18,055 nt of DNA from an uncultured Enterocloster sp. (GCA_944382045.1 CALWMT010000018.1:1-18055); one strand, 5' to 3'; positions 1 through 6,875 are shown, counted from the first letter of the stretch. The notes: generated from the letters alone by a model not told the origin. Numbers and translations: made by a program.

Positions 1-792
1 GAGAAAAAGACAGGCGGCGCACGGGAGCTGGAAATGGAGACAGAGCGGGAGACAGGAAGGCGGCTGGAGGAGCTTGGGATCCAAAAGGATGCGGAGGGCG
101 GGGAAAATGGGCTGCCAGACAGGCAGAAGCCAGCCAAAGAGGAGAAGAAGACAGCAGATCCGGCAGCCGCAGTGCGCCCTGCTATCCCCTGGCGGCAGGG
201 TATAGCCGCAGGGCTGGGGATTCTCATTCTTCCAGGAATTGTGTGGATCTTTCGAGGAGGCACGTTTTTGCGCACGCATGTGATCGAGATCGCGGCGGTC
301 CAGGCAGGGCTGCTTCTTATTGCGGTGCTGCGAATTCTGTGGAAGGCGAGGCCGTCCAAGGCAGGGGACTTTAGAGAGGGGCGAAGCCCCTATGAGGAGG
401 TGGATCTTCCGGAGGAACCGTTTCCTGTCAGGGAGGAGGCACAGCCGGAGGAAAAGGAAGAGATTTTTCAGACAGTACTTTTGAAGGAGGAGGCAGACCC
501 CAACATGCATCGGCTGGAGGGAGTCTCCCCGGAGACAGAGGATATAGTGATCCCGTATTATCCGTTTGTGATAGGAAAGCACCGGGAGCTGGCGGATTAT
601 GTGCTGAACCGCGATACAGTCAGCCGCCTTCATCTTCGCTGCGACAGGGACGGAGACAGCTGTACGATTACGGATTTGAATTCAACCAACGGAACGATGG
701 TCCGGGGAATTCTGCTGGATGCAAATGAGACTGTGGAGGTAAAAAGCGGCGATGCTGTGGTAATTGCGGATATCCCCTATGTGTGGAGATAA
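1..792 (+). CDS. FHA-domain membrane protein, 5' end outside window
   Basis: The reading frame is open from base 1 through the ATG at 34 to the stop at 790-792, so the ATG at 34 is probably internal and the gene is probably cut by the window edge. The order seen is a charged, Glu/Lys-rich segment, two hydrophobic helices (about 199-249 and 280-340), an acidic linker, then a C-terminal forkhead-associated (FHA) domain from about 546 to the end. The FHA hallmarks are visible: GK near 571-576, SRLH at 622-633 and STNGT at 682-696, the loops that bind phosphothreonine in this family. Inference: a membrane-anchored phosphopeptide reader, of the kind Clostridia often encode with an N-terminal DUF6382-like domain near Tad-pilus genes; that N-terminal part is not in view. 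No terminator is seen after it. Confidence 0.85.
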   Translation, partial: EKKTGGARELEMETERETGRRLEELGIQKDAEGGENGLPDRQKPAKEEKKTADPAAAVRPAIPWRQGIAAGLGILILPGIVWIFRGGTFLRTHVIEIAAVQAGLLLIAVLRILWKARPSKAGDFREGRSPYEEVDLPEEPFPVREEAQPEEKEEIFQTVLLKEEADPNMHRLEGVSPETEDIVIPYYPFVIGKHRELADYVLNRDTVSRLHLRCDRDGDSCTITDLNSTNGTMVRGILLDANETVEVKSGDAVVIADIPYVWR

Positions 793-837
793 AAGCAGGT
801 GGGGGAGATAATTTTATTTATAATGCGTTCTGCCTAC

Positions 838-866
838 TTAACAATGGAAAAATTTTATGCTACTAT
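838..866 (+). promoter_or_regulatory. Promoter of the HIT/sigma gene pair
   Basis: TTAACA (838-843) and TACTAT (861-866) are 17 bp apart, and a TGC just before the -10 (858-860) makes it an extended -10. It lies about 50 bp upstream of the HIT gene start, in an AT-rich gap that holds no other gene. Confidence 0.6.
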
Positions 867-916
867 AAAAAATAAACGAAGGCTGTGCCCAGCATGGCAG
901 AGGGAGGGTATATAAA

Positions 917-1336
917 ATGAGAGATGATAATTGTATTTTCTGCAAGATTGCCAATGGGGAGATCCCCTCGACAACCATATACGAGGATGATGATTTTCGG
1001 GTGATATTGGATCTGGGTCCGGCTTCCCGAGGCCATGCGCTGATTCTGCCCAAGGAGCACTTTGCAGATGTATGCGCTTTGGACGAAAGAATAGCGGCTA
1101 AGGTGCTTCCCCTGGGGGCAAGGATCGGAAGCGCGATGAAGCGGACGCTTGGCTGCGCGGGCTTTAATTTGGTACAGAATAATGGGGAGGCTGCTGGACA
1201 GACCGTGTTCCACTTCCACATGCATGTAATTCCCCGGTATGAAAACGGTCCGGTTATCGCTGGCTGGACCCCGGGAAAGGCTTCCCAGGAGGAATTGGCA
1301 GAAACCGCAGAGGAAATCAAAAAAGGTATGCAGTAG
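917..1336 (+). CDS. HIT (histidine triad) family hydrolase
   Basis: A 139-residue protein with the full histidine triad H99-F-H101-M-H103 followed by VIPRY, the catalytic signature of HIT-family nucleotide hydrolases/transferases that act on AMP-linked substrates (Hint-like). The N-terminal C-I-F-C pair (C6, C9) is typical of the bacterial Hint branch, where it can contribute to a zinc site. Length matches the family (110-150 residues). GGAGGG at 903-908 precedes the ATG by 8 nt and fixes the start. A cytoplasmic housekeeping role is expected; the physiological substrate is not known from sequence. The sigma-factor gene starts 6 nt after its stop, so the two are probably co-transcribed and may be translationally coupled. 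Confidence 0.93.
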   Translation: MRDDNCIFCKIANGEIPSTTIYEDDDFRVILDLGPASRGHALILPKEHFADVCALDERIAAKVLPLGARIGSAMKRTLGCAGFNLVQNNGEAAGQTVFHFHMHVIPRYENGPVIAGWTPGKASQEELAETAEEIKKGMQ

Positions 1337-1342
1337 CCTGGC

Positions 1343-1891
1343 ATGAAGGAAAAAATGAATACGGAAGATAAAGCGCGATTTGAGGAAATGTATCTGGCAT
1401 ATCAAAATGTGCTCAGAAGAATTGCGTATAAGTACGATATTCCCCCGGACTATATCGACGATGTGGTACAGGACACATTTGTCGCCTATGCAGATTATAA
1501 GTATGATCTCGAGCTGCCGGAGTACAGGAAGAAGATACTGCTGATCCGAATACTTTTCAGCCGCTGTATGGATTATCACAGAAAGATGCGCTATATTGCA
1601 CCGGATGAGGAGGTTCCGGAGGATTCAGGAAAAGAGGGATGCTTTGCAGGACTTCATCATCTGAGCCTGCCGGAATTTGTGGTCAGCAAGGAGCGCTGCC
1701 AGGCGATTTTAAAGGAGATCGACAAGATGCCGGAAAGCTGGAGGGACATAGCGATTCTGCGTCTCATTGAGGGACGGCCGACCAGAGAGGTATGCGAGAT
1801 TCTGCATATCACAGAAAAAGCATGCTACTCCCGGGTCAGCCGCATCCGCAAGTATTTTGAGGATCTGTTCAAGCGGGACAACTGGCCATAA
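1343..1891 (+). CDS. ECF-like RNA polymerase sigma factor (sigma-70 family)
   Basis: A 182-residue protein with a sigma region 2-like N-terminal part (a YIDDVVQDTF motif and nearby aromatic and basic residues through FSRCMDYHRKM) and a region 4-like C-terminal helix-turn-helix (DKMPESWRDIAILRLIEG, then TREVCEILHITEKACYSRVSRIRK). Length and layout match small extracytoplasmic-function sigma factors. The start is uncertain. The ATG at 1343 has no good Shine-Dalgarno but lies 6 nt after the HIT stop, so re-initiation could serve it. The ATG at 1355 has AAGGA at 1346-1350, rather close. Neither choice changes the domains. It ends 18 nt from the converging end of murG. A candidate partner, the DUF4367-type membrane protein, lies beyond murG rather than directly downstream. 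Target promoters are unknown. Confidence 0.85.
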   Translation: MKEKMNTEDKARFEEMYLAYQNVLRRIAYKYDIPPDYIDDVVQDTFVAYADYKYDLELPEYRKKILLIRILFSRCMDYHRKMRYIAPDEEVPEDSGKEGCFAGLHHLSLPEFVVSKERCQAILKEIDKMPESWRDIAILRLIEGRPTREVCEILHITEKACYSRVSRIRKYFEDLFKRDNWP

Positions 1892-1909
1892 GACTGCGGC
1901 TAGGCCCTG

Positions 1910-2980
1910 TCATCCCTCACGGACACAGTCCTCAATGAGGGAGAGTATAGTGCTGACTGCGTTGTTCAGACTGCTTTTTTCCATCGCCTGAATATAGTCC
2001 TGGCGGTGCTCATACAGCTGAGAGACAGCCTCATATAAGGAATCCGGGGTGATCTGCTCCTCCTGCAGAACCTTGCAAAAGCCCTGCTTTTCAAAGGAGG
2101 CTGCGTTCAGCAGCTGGTCTCCCCGGCTGGCGGATGCCGGCAGGGGAATCAGGAGGCTGGGCTTCTTGAGTGCCAGGAGCTCACAGATGGAGTTCGCTCC
2201 TGCACGGGATATCACAACATCAGCCGCGGCAAACAAGTGCTTTAATGGAGCATCTACATATTCATACTGCACGTATCCGTGTGTCCCGATCAGGCCTTCA
2301 TCCAGATTGCCTTTTCCACAGATATGTATGATTTGAAAACGCTCCAAAAGCCTGGGAAGTATGCCTCGCACGGCCTGGTTTACGGCTACAGAGCCCAGGC
2401 TTCCGCCGATGACCATGAGGATGGGCTTCTCGGAGGACATATGGGCATACTTTAAGCCGGACAGGCGTTCTCCCTTCAGCAGATCAGCACGGATGGGAGA
2501 GCCGGTGAGGACGGCCTTGTCTGCCGGAAGATATTTGAGTGTTTCCGGGAAATTGCAGCACACCTTGGCGGCAGAGGGAATGCATATTTTGTTGGCAAGC
2601 CCTGGGGTCATGTCAGACTCGTGGATGATCACAGGGATTTTGAAGTGCTTGGCGGCCAGAACCACGGGGACGGCGACAAAGCCGCCCTTGGAGAAAATGA
2701 CATCCGGGCGGTAGCGCTTGAGGAGCCTCCGGGCCTCCCCATAGCCCTTCAAAACCCGAAAGGGGTCAGAAAAATTTTTAAGGTCAAAGTAACGGCGCAG
2801 CTTCCCGGAGGAGATGCCGTCGTAGGGAATGCCTGCATTTTCAATGAGCCTGCGCTCAATTCCCTGGTAGGAGCCGATATAGCGGATCTCGTAGTCCGCT
2901 TCCTTTAAGGCGGGGATCAGGGCCAGGTTGGGGGTGACATGGCCGGCGGTTCCGCCGCCGGTTAAGATGATTTTTTTCAT
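1910..2980 (-). CDS. murG: UDP-GlcNAc:lipid I N-acetylglucosaminyltransferase MurG
   Basis: MurG adds GlcNAc from UDP-GlcNAc to lipid I to give lipid II, the last cytoplasmic-face step of peptidoglycan precursor synthesis. The 356-residue length matches the family. Visible motifs are the N-terminal glycine loop TGGGTAGH (residues 7-14), FSKGG and HESD in the acceptor domain, GGSLGS at the start of the C-terminal nucleotide-sugar domain, and the donor-site segment around ISRAGANSICE and ASRGDQLLNA. Start: GGAGG stands 5 nt before the ATG at 2980. The gene stands alone rather than in a division/cell-wall cluster, which is common in Clostridia. It is convergent with the sigma gene and divergent from the DUF4367-type gene. 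Confidence 0.97.
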   Translation of the reverse strand: MKKIILTGGGTAGHVTPNLALIPALKEADYEIRYIGSYQGIERRLIENAGIPYDGISSGKLRRYFDLKNFSDPFRVLKGYGEARRLLKRYRPDVIFSKGGFVAVPVVLAAKHFKIPVIIHESDMTPGLANKICIPSAAKVCCNFPETLKYLPADKAVLTGSPIRADLLKGERLSGLKYAHMSSEKPILMVIGGSLGSVAVNQAVRGILPRLLERFQIIHICGKGNLDEGLIGTHGYVQYEYVDAPLKHLFAAADVVISRAGANSICELLALKKPSLLIPLPASASRGDQLLNAASFEKQGFCKVLQEEQITPDSLYEAVSQLYEHRQDYIQAMEKSSLNNAVSTILSLIEDCVREG

Positions 2981-3054
2981 AGGAACCTCCGAAAAAATTT
3001 TTATGGACGGAATTTTAAGCTAAGCGGGGAAAAACCACTCCATAAACGTCTATT

Positions 3055-3085
3055 ATTATAGTAAGCATTAGTGGCAAAAAGTCAA
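3055..3085 (-). promoter_or_regulatory. Candidate murG promoter
   Basis: On the minus strand, TTGACT (3085-3080) is followed by TATAAT (3060-3055) at 19 bp. An overlapping alternative -10, TACTAT (3063-3058), sits at 16 bp. Neither spacing is the ideal 17 bp, but both elements are close to consensus. The leader to the murG ATG would be about 70 nt. Confidence 0.5.
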
Positions 3086-3133
3086 CCCTAAAGACAATGG
3101 GAACTTAGGGAGATTTTGTAATCGAGGTGTTCT

Positions 3134-3961
3134 GTGGATAATTTAAAAAGAAATGCAAAAGAGAATACTTCCATGGATCATTCGGTGGACAGCGCTGCGG
3201 AGAGCAGCGTTGACAGAAAACTGCAGGAGATCTTCGGCCTTACAGATGAGATGCTGCTGGCTGAGTTTGAGGCGGCTGAGAAGGATACGCGCGGCCTTCC
3301 CATACCTCCCCCGCCTGCGGACGAATTTGAGACCATCTGGTCACGGATCCAGGAAGACGCCTCCAACGCTGAGAAAGAGAAAGCCCCGATTATCAGAGTC
3401 CGGTTCAACTGGCGGCGGCTGGCCGCAATCGGGTTGATTGCCTGCCTGATGGCGGGCGGCTTGTGCTTTGTCGCAGTGGGCAAGAAGTCGTATTTTTATC
3501 GCGAGAAGATGTTGGGAGGGGATGCGGATAACACGGTGCTGGTCAATGATGACTATAAGGGAGATGTGAATGGCGAGGATGAGGCGTATGAAATTATTGA
3601 GAAAGAGTTGGGAATTACGCCGCTTCGATTAGGGTACATGCCATCAGAGATGAAGTTTCGCGATTTTGAATTGAGAGATGGGTATGCGAAAATTGGTTTT
3701 GAATATAGGGGACAAGTTGTATATTTTATCCAGTCAAAATACGAAAAGGTTGCTTCATATAAAACGGATACTGATGGGATTTATGAAAGTGAAGCCTATA
3801 ATAAATGGATAAAACAAAAAATAATAGTAAAAAAAGAAAATATTGTAAATTCAATGGAGCGTTTTACAACTTCGTTCATTTTTAAAGGAGCATACTATCA
3901 ACTTATTGGTAATATGCAAGAAGAAGAATTTTTAAAAATGGTGACGAGATTAACGCCATAG
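3134..3961 (+). CDS. Membrane-anchored DUF4367-type protein, possible anti-sigma factor
   Basis: A 275-residue protein: a charged cytoplasmic N-terminal part, one hydrophobic helix at about residues 96-116, and an extracytoplasmic C-terminal part that resembles DUF4367 (LGYMPSEMKF, then a beta-rich segment ending with SFIFKGAYYQLIGNM and EEFLKM). Proteins of this shape are often encoded beside ECF sigma genes in Clostridia, so an anti-sigma or sensor role is inferred, not shown. The start is GTG: GAGGTG at 3124-3129 is 4 nt upstream. An in-frame ATG at 3173 is a weaker alternative. The last roughly 90 codons are strongly AT-rich with many AAA and ATA codons, unlike the GC-rich first half. The exported-protein gene follows after 14 nt, so the two form an operon. 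Confidence 0.7.
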   Translation: MDNLKRNAKENTSMDHSVDSAAESSVDRKLQEIFGLTDEMLLAEFEAAEKDTRGLPIPPPPADEFETIWSRIQEDASNAEKEKAPIIRVRFNWRRLAAIGLIACLMAGGLCFVAVGKKSYFYREKMLGGDADNTVLVNDDYKGDVNGEDEAYEIIEKELGITPLRLGYMPSEMKFRDFELRDGYAKIGFEYRGQVVYFIQSKYEKVASYKTDTDGIYESEAYNKWIKQKIIVKKENIVNSMERFTTSFIFKGAYYQLIGNMQEEEFLKMVTRLTP

Positions 3962-3975
3962 AGGAGAGGTTAATC

Positions 3976-4494
3976 ATGAAAAAAATTTGGAAATCTATTT
4001 TTTCGCTTTTAATAGCTAGCCTTTTATTTATATCAAATGTATATGCATTTTCCTATCATACAGATGCGGAAACGTCTGTTGATGAGCCGTCAGAACTTTT
4101 ACCCAAGAATATTAAAAGCGATAAAGCTACGGAAAAAGCTATTCGCCGAGGGAATTTTTTTGCACAGGCTGACTTGATAATTAGTGATCAAGGTAACGGA
4201 AATATTGGTGCCTTAGCAAAAGCGTATATGGATCATGCAGTTGATGAAGTCTATATTTCTATTTATCTTGACCGCTGGATTGATGAAGAGGAGAGGTGGG
4301 AACAAGTCGCATATTATGATGCCGAGTTTTACGCCGAGGACTATCCCGAAGGCCTGACGGATCCCACGGTAGACATTACCTTTTTAGATCAGGAAAGAGA
4401 CCATTATTATCGCCTGCGCAGCTCTTTCTCAGCTGTTTATGAATATGAGTATGAGGGCTTCAGCCCCACTACATCCGGTATCTGGATCGACTAA
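3976..4494 (+). CDS. Small exported protein of unknown function
   Basis: A 172-residue protein with a clear signal peptide: MKK, a hydrophobic core to about residue 21, and a VYA cleavage site near residue 24. The mature part is acidic and rich in Tyr, Asp and Glu, with no Cys or recognised catalytic motif; it contains YISIYLDRWIDEEERW and a C-terminal segment ending YEYEGFSPTTSGIWID. GAGGAGAGG lies just upstream of the ATG. It is in an operon with the DUF4367-type membrane protein, so a role in the same extracytoplasmic response is possible. Bases up to about 4310 are AT-rich; from there to the stop, composition returns to that of the neighbours. I do not recognise the family with confidence. 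Confidence 0.65.
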   Translation: MKKIWKSIFSLLIASLLFISNVYAFSYHTDAETSVDEPSELLPKNIKSDKATEKAIRRGNFFAQADLIISDQGNGNIGALAKAYMDHAVDEVYISIYLDRWIDEEERWEQVAYYDAEFYAEDYPEGLTDPTVDITFLDQERDHYYRLRSSFSAVYEYEYEGFSPTTSGIWID

Positions 4495-4531
4495 TTCATA
4501 ACCCCCGCATTCGATACCCTTTATTTACCAA

Positions 4532-4565
4532 GACTCCCCCAGGCGCCGCAGCGCCTGGGGGAGTC
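4532..4565. terminator. Perfect 15-bp stem-loop between convergent genes
   Basis: GACTCCCCCAGGCGC (4532-4546), loop CGCA (4547-4550), and the exact complement at 4551-4565. It stands between the ends of the plus-strand exported-protein gene and the minus-strand TSCPD gene, so it probably serves both directions. No strong T-run follows on either strand, so it may act mainly as a 3'-end stabiliser or need Rho or other help. Confidence 0.7.
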
Positions 4566-4590
4566 CGCGTTCCAGGTCCCGCCTGTAAAG

Positions 4591-4839
4591 TTACTTCCCG
4601 CTTTCCCGGTATCCCTTCAGCGCCCGGACCAGCTGATCTGGGCAGGAGGTGGGGCGGAAGCCGCAGTGGATGCCGTCCAGGCGGCGGATCACCTCATCCA
4701 CATCCATTCCCTCCACCAGCCGGGCGACGCCCTGGGTATTTCCAGGACAGCCGCCGACAAAACGGACATTCATCAATTTGTTGTCCTTTACTTCAAAGGA
4801 AATCTCTCGGGTGCAGACCCCTTTTGTCTTATATGTCAT
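4591..4839 (-). CDS. TSCPD-domain protein (TIGR03905-like)
   Basis: An 82-residue protein that is almost wholly a TSCPD domain: GGCPGNTQGVARLVEGM and the name-giving TSCPD at residues 64-68. Four cysteines (C9, C31, C59, C66) are placed as expected for a small metal-binding fold. The related domain at the end of class II B12-dependent ribonucleotide reductases suggests a nucleotide or metal link, but the stand-alone protein has no assigned reaction. Start: GGAGG lies 7 nt before the ATG at 4839. An in-frame TTG at 4857 is upstream of that Shine-Dalgarno and is unlikely to be used. It has its own good promoter and is divergent from mtnN. Confidence 0.9.
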   Translation of the reverse strand: MTYKTKGVCTREISFEVKDNKLMNVRFVGGCPGNTQGVARLVEGMDVDEVIRRLDGIHCGFRPTSCPDQLVRALKGYRESGK

Positions 4840-4931
4840 GTGTATGCCTCCATTCAAAATTCATCATCAATTAAGGACCGTTTAAAAGCCCTTTAAAGGA
4901 ATCAGAAGCCTTCTCAAAACGCCATCTACAG

Positions 4932-4960
4932 ATTATGCCCTATGAAGAATAGAATGTCAA
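4932..4960 (-). promoter_or_regulatory. Promoter of the TSCPD gene
   Basis: On the minus strand a perfect TTGACA (4960-4955) is followed after 17 bp by CATAAT (4937-4932). Transcription would begin near 4925, giving a leader of about 85 nt. This is one of the best promoter matches in the window. Confidence 0.75.
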
Positions 4961-5050
4961 GAGGGACAGCGGAAAGCCGGGAAAACAGCGGAAAGTAAAG
5001 GCCGCAATTGCAGAGCCGGCTGCGCGTTTGAAGCCCAAAAGGAAAATTCC

Positions 5051-5079
5051 TTGAAAAAATAGAAGGATGGCTATATAGT
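5051..5079 (+). promoter_or_regulatory. Promoter of mtnN
   Basis: TTGAAA (5051-5056) and TATAGT (5074-5079) are separated by 17 bp, each one mismatch from consensus. The predicted start is near 5086, immediately before a short perfect hairpin. Confidence 0.65.
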
Positions 5080-5090
5080 TAAGAGGACGG

Positions 5091-5109
5091 TAACCGCCGC
5101 GGGCGGTTA
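5091..5109 (+). other. 5'-terminal hairpin of the mtnN transcript
   Basis: TAACCGCC (5091-5098), loop GCG, then GGCGGTTA (5102-5109): a perfect 8-bp stem within a few bases of the predicted transcription start. Position suggests an mRNA 5'-end stabiliser; a protein-binding site is an alternative. Confidence 0.5.
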
Positions 5110-5148
5110 TATGCGGACATTTGTGGGAAAATCAGAAGGAGGATCTGC

Positions 5149-5847
5149 ATGTTAGGAATTATCGGAGCCATGGACGAGGAAGTGGCGAGAATTAAGGAGC
5201 AGCTCACGGAGGTTCAGGTAGAGACGCGGGCGGCCATGGATTTTTACAGAGGAAAATTGGGAGGAAAGGAGACGGTGGTGGTTCGGTCCGGCATCGGAAA
5301 GGTGAACGCCGCCATCTGTACCCAGATTCTGGCGGATGTATACCAGGTGAGCGGTGTGGTGAACACAGGGATCGCGGGCTCCTTAAAGGCGGAGATTGAC
5401 ATCGGCGATATTGTGCTGTCCAGCGATGCGCTCCAGCATGATATGGATGCGACGGGATTCGGCTATGCGCCGGGGCAGGTGCCGCGGGTGGATACCCTGT
5501 CATTTCCTGCGGATAAGGGACTGATTCAGCTGGCAGAGGCGTGCTGCCGGGAGGTGAATCCAGATATCCACACCTTTGTGGGCCGGGTGGTTTCGGGTGA
5601 CCAGTTCATCTCAGATAAAGAAAAGAAGGAGTGGCTGGTAAAGACATTTTCCGGATATTGTACGGAGATGGAGGGGGCAGCCATCGCCCAGGCCTGCTAT
5701 CTGAATGGGATCCCATTTCTCATTGTCCGGGCAATCTCAGACAAGGCGGACGACAGCGCCTCAGTAGACTACTCGGTCTTTGAGGCCAAGGCCATTGAGC
5801 ATTCTGTGAATCTGCTCACAGAGCTTATCAGGAGATATGAGGCATAG
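5149..5847 (+). CDS. mtnN: 5'-methylthioadenosine/S-adenosylhomocysteine nucleosidase
   Basis: Cleaves the N-glycosidic bond of MTA and SAH to release adenine, recycling the by-products of polyamine synthesis and methylation. The 232-residue length is normal for MTAN. The N-terminal IIGAMDEEV places E11 at the family's catalytic acid position, VVSGDQFI is the conserved substrate loop, TEMEGAAIAQ carries the ribose-binding E173-M174-E175, and RAISDKAD carries the catalytic D198. An AGGAGG-type site precedes the ATG. It appears to be transcribed alone from 5051-5079. No luxS or other methionine-cycle gene is in the window, so the fate of S-ribosylhomocysteine cannot be judged here. Confidence 0.96.
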   Translation: MLGIIGAMDEEVARIKEQLTEVQVETRAAMDFYRGKLGGKETVVVRSGIGKVNAAICTQILADVYQVSGVVNTGIAGSLKAEIDIGDIVLSSDALQHDMDATGFGYAPGQVPRVDTLSFPADKGLIQLAEACCREVNPDIHTFVGRVVSGDQFISDKEKKEWLVKTFSGYCTEMEGAAIAQACYLNGIPFLIVRAISDKADDSASVDYSVFEAKAIEHSVNLLTELIRRYEA

Positions 5848-5970
5848 AACCCTTTCTCATGGCAGAAGCGGCCTGAAAGGGATGAGAAGCGCTGTAAACC
5901 TTACAATCGATTTATAGGAGAATTTGACGAGCGATTCTAGGCTCCCTGAACTTCCCAAATAAAAAACCGT

Positions 5971-5979
5971 TGCTATAAT
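5971..5979 (+). promoter_or_regulatory. Extended -10 promoter before the membrane-protein gene
   Basis: TGCTATAAT at 5971-5979 is a perfect TGn plus TATAAT extended -10. No convincing -35 lies at the right distance, which is tolerable for extended -10 promoters. Transcription would begin near 5986. Confidence 0.6.
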
Positions 5980-5986
5980 AGACAGT

Positions 5987-6040
5987 GCCGGAAGGGCCCT
6001 CCGGCAGTCCAAGAGGCCGCAGCTGTCCTGAACGGCTGCG
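5987..6040 (+). other. Two GC-rich leader hairpins
   Basis: Hairpin 1: GCCGGA (5987-5992) pairs with TCCGGC (6000-6005) over a 7-nt loop. Hairpin 2: CGCAGC (6018-6023) pairs with GCTGCG (6035-6040) over an 11-nt loop. Both lie at the start of the predicted 5' leader of the following gene. No T-run follows, so they are not terminators; they do not match a riboswitch that I recognise. Confidence 0.45.
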
Positions 6041-6092
6041 CGAAATCTATTATAAAAACGGAAATATCCGGGAAGAAAGGGGAGCTTTTGTT

Positions 6093-6854
6093 ATGATGAG
6101 CTTTTTGCAGACAGGAAAAGCCCTGTATATTTTAGCAGCGGTCTGCCTGGCGGGGATAATCAGCCGGCTGATTGCGGGAAGCTTCTACAAAGGATTGATT
6201 AAGGAGAGCGTCAATATGGCGCTGACCAAAAACAAATATCTGCGGAATCTGAAACAGAATGCGGAGGATACATACAGAATCAACCAGGGCATGAACAATA
6301 CGCGGGTGTATCTGGAGCGCCAGCTCTACGGCCTGCGCGTGATGGGCATGTCTATCCGAGGATTGGATAACCTGTCGGGGCAGCTGACGCTTCTCTGCTT
6401 CCTGGCAGGAGGTGCCGCGGCATTCCTCTCCTATTGGTATAGAAGCGATAACTATTATATTGTGCTTTACGGCACGGTGGGCATCTTAAGCGGTATGCTG
6501 ACGATGCTGGTGGACTACGGGGTAAATCTGGAGGCAAGGAGGCAGCAGCTTCTCACCTGCCTGCAGGATTATATGGAAAATGTAATGCTGCCCCGAATGA
6601 ACCGGGAGGGAAGCCCAGAGGGCGTGCCTGCGGTTACGGCAGAGGGGGAGCGCAGGGAATCGGCGCCTGTACGCTCCATTGGAAGAGAGCGCCGTTTCAA
6701 TAATAATGCAAGGCGGGGCATTGAACAGGCAGCCGCCAGCCGGGAGAGCGGCAGGGAGAAAAAAGAGGAAAAGTCTGGGGATGACTGGCTGAAGGACCTG
6801 AATCCCGATCAGAAGCGGATGCTGGGGGAACTTCTGAAAGAATTTATTTCCTAA
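6093..6854 (+). CDS. Uncharacterised three-helix membrane protein
   Basis: A 253-residue protein with a hydrophobic helix at about residues 9-28, a basic amphipathic segment (30-95), two close helices at about 98-115 and 121-140, then a long polar, Arg/Glu-rich and probably disordered stretch ending in a conserved-looking DDWLKDLNPDQKRMLGELLKEF. No enzyme motif is seen. Start: the open frame reaches back to 5985, but GGGGAG at 6079-6084 stands 8 nt before the ATG at 6093 and the upstream part is the structured leader, so 6093 is chosen (the next codon is also ATG). It lies upstream of pgi, which has its own promoter. I do not recognise the family; a scaffold role is only a guess from its shape. 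Confidence 0.65.
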   Translation: MMSFLQTGKALYILAAVCLAGIISRLIAGSFYKGLIKESVNMALTKNKYLRNLKQNAEDTYRINQGMNNTRVYLERQLYGLRVMGMSIRGLDNLSGQLTLLCFLAGGAAAFLSYWYRSDNYYIVLYGTVGILSGMLTMLVDYGVNLEARRQQLLTCLQDYMENVMLPRMNREGSPEGVPAVTAEGERRESAPVRSIGRERRFNNNARRGIEQAAASRESGREKKEEKSGDDWLKDLNPDQKRMLGELLKEFIS

Positions 6855-6866
6855 CGATGGAAAGTA

Positions 6867-6875
6867 TGGTATAAT
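6867..6875 (+). promoter_or_regulatory. Extended -10 promoter of pgi
   Basis: TGGTATAAT at 6867-6875, a perfect TGn plus TATAAT, just after the stop of the preceding gene. A start near 6882 gives a leader of about 87 nt. Confidence 0.65.

Larger units (their letters stand above)
4840..5148. other. Divergent intergenic region between the TSCPD gene and mtnN
   Basis: This 309-bp gap holds the two outward promoters (4932-4960 minus; 5051-5079 plus) and the mtnN leader hairpin. The central 4961-5050 shows no ORF, repeat or operator that I can support. Confidence 0.6.

Noticed and set aside
863..1579. Minus-strand open frame opposite the HIT and sigma genes.
   Set aside because: It overlaps two well-supported plus-strand genes and their promoter, and its translation is low-complexity hydrophobic with no family signature.
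3086..3110. CCCTAA/TTAGGG inverted repeat between murG and the DUF4367-type gene.
   Set aside because: Only 6 bp with a 13-nt loop and no clear relation to the promoter; could be chance.
5851..5894. Possible terminator after mtnN (CCCTTT/AAAGGG and TTCTCAT/ATGAGAA).
   Set aside because: The two pairings are mutually exclusive, loops are long and no T-run follows.
5985..6092. Longer N-terminus of the membrane protein from 5985.
   Set aside because: The start would fall at the predicted transcription start, the region is made of two hairpins, and a good Shine-Dalgarno precedes 6093.
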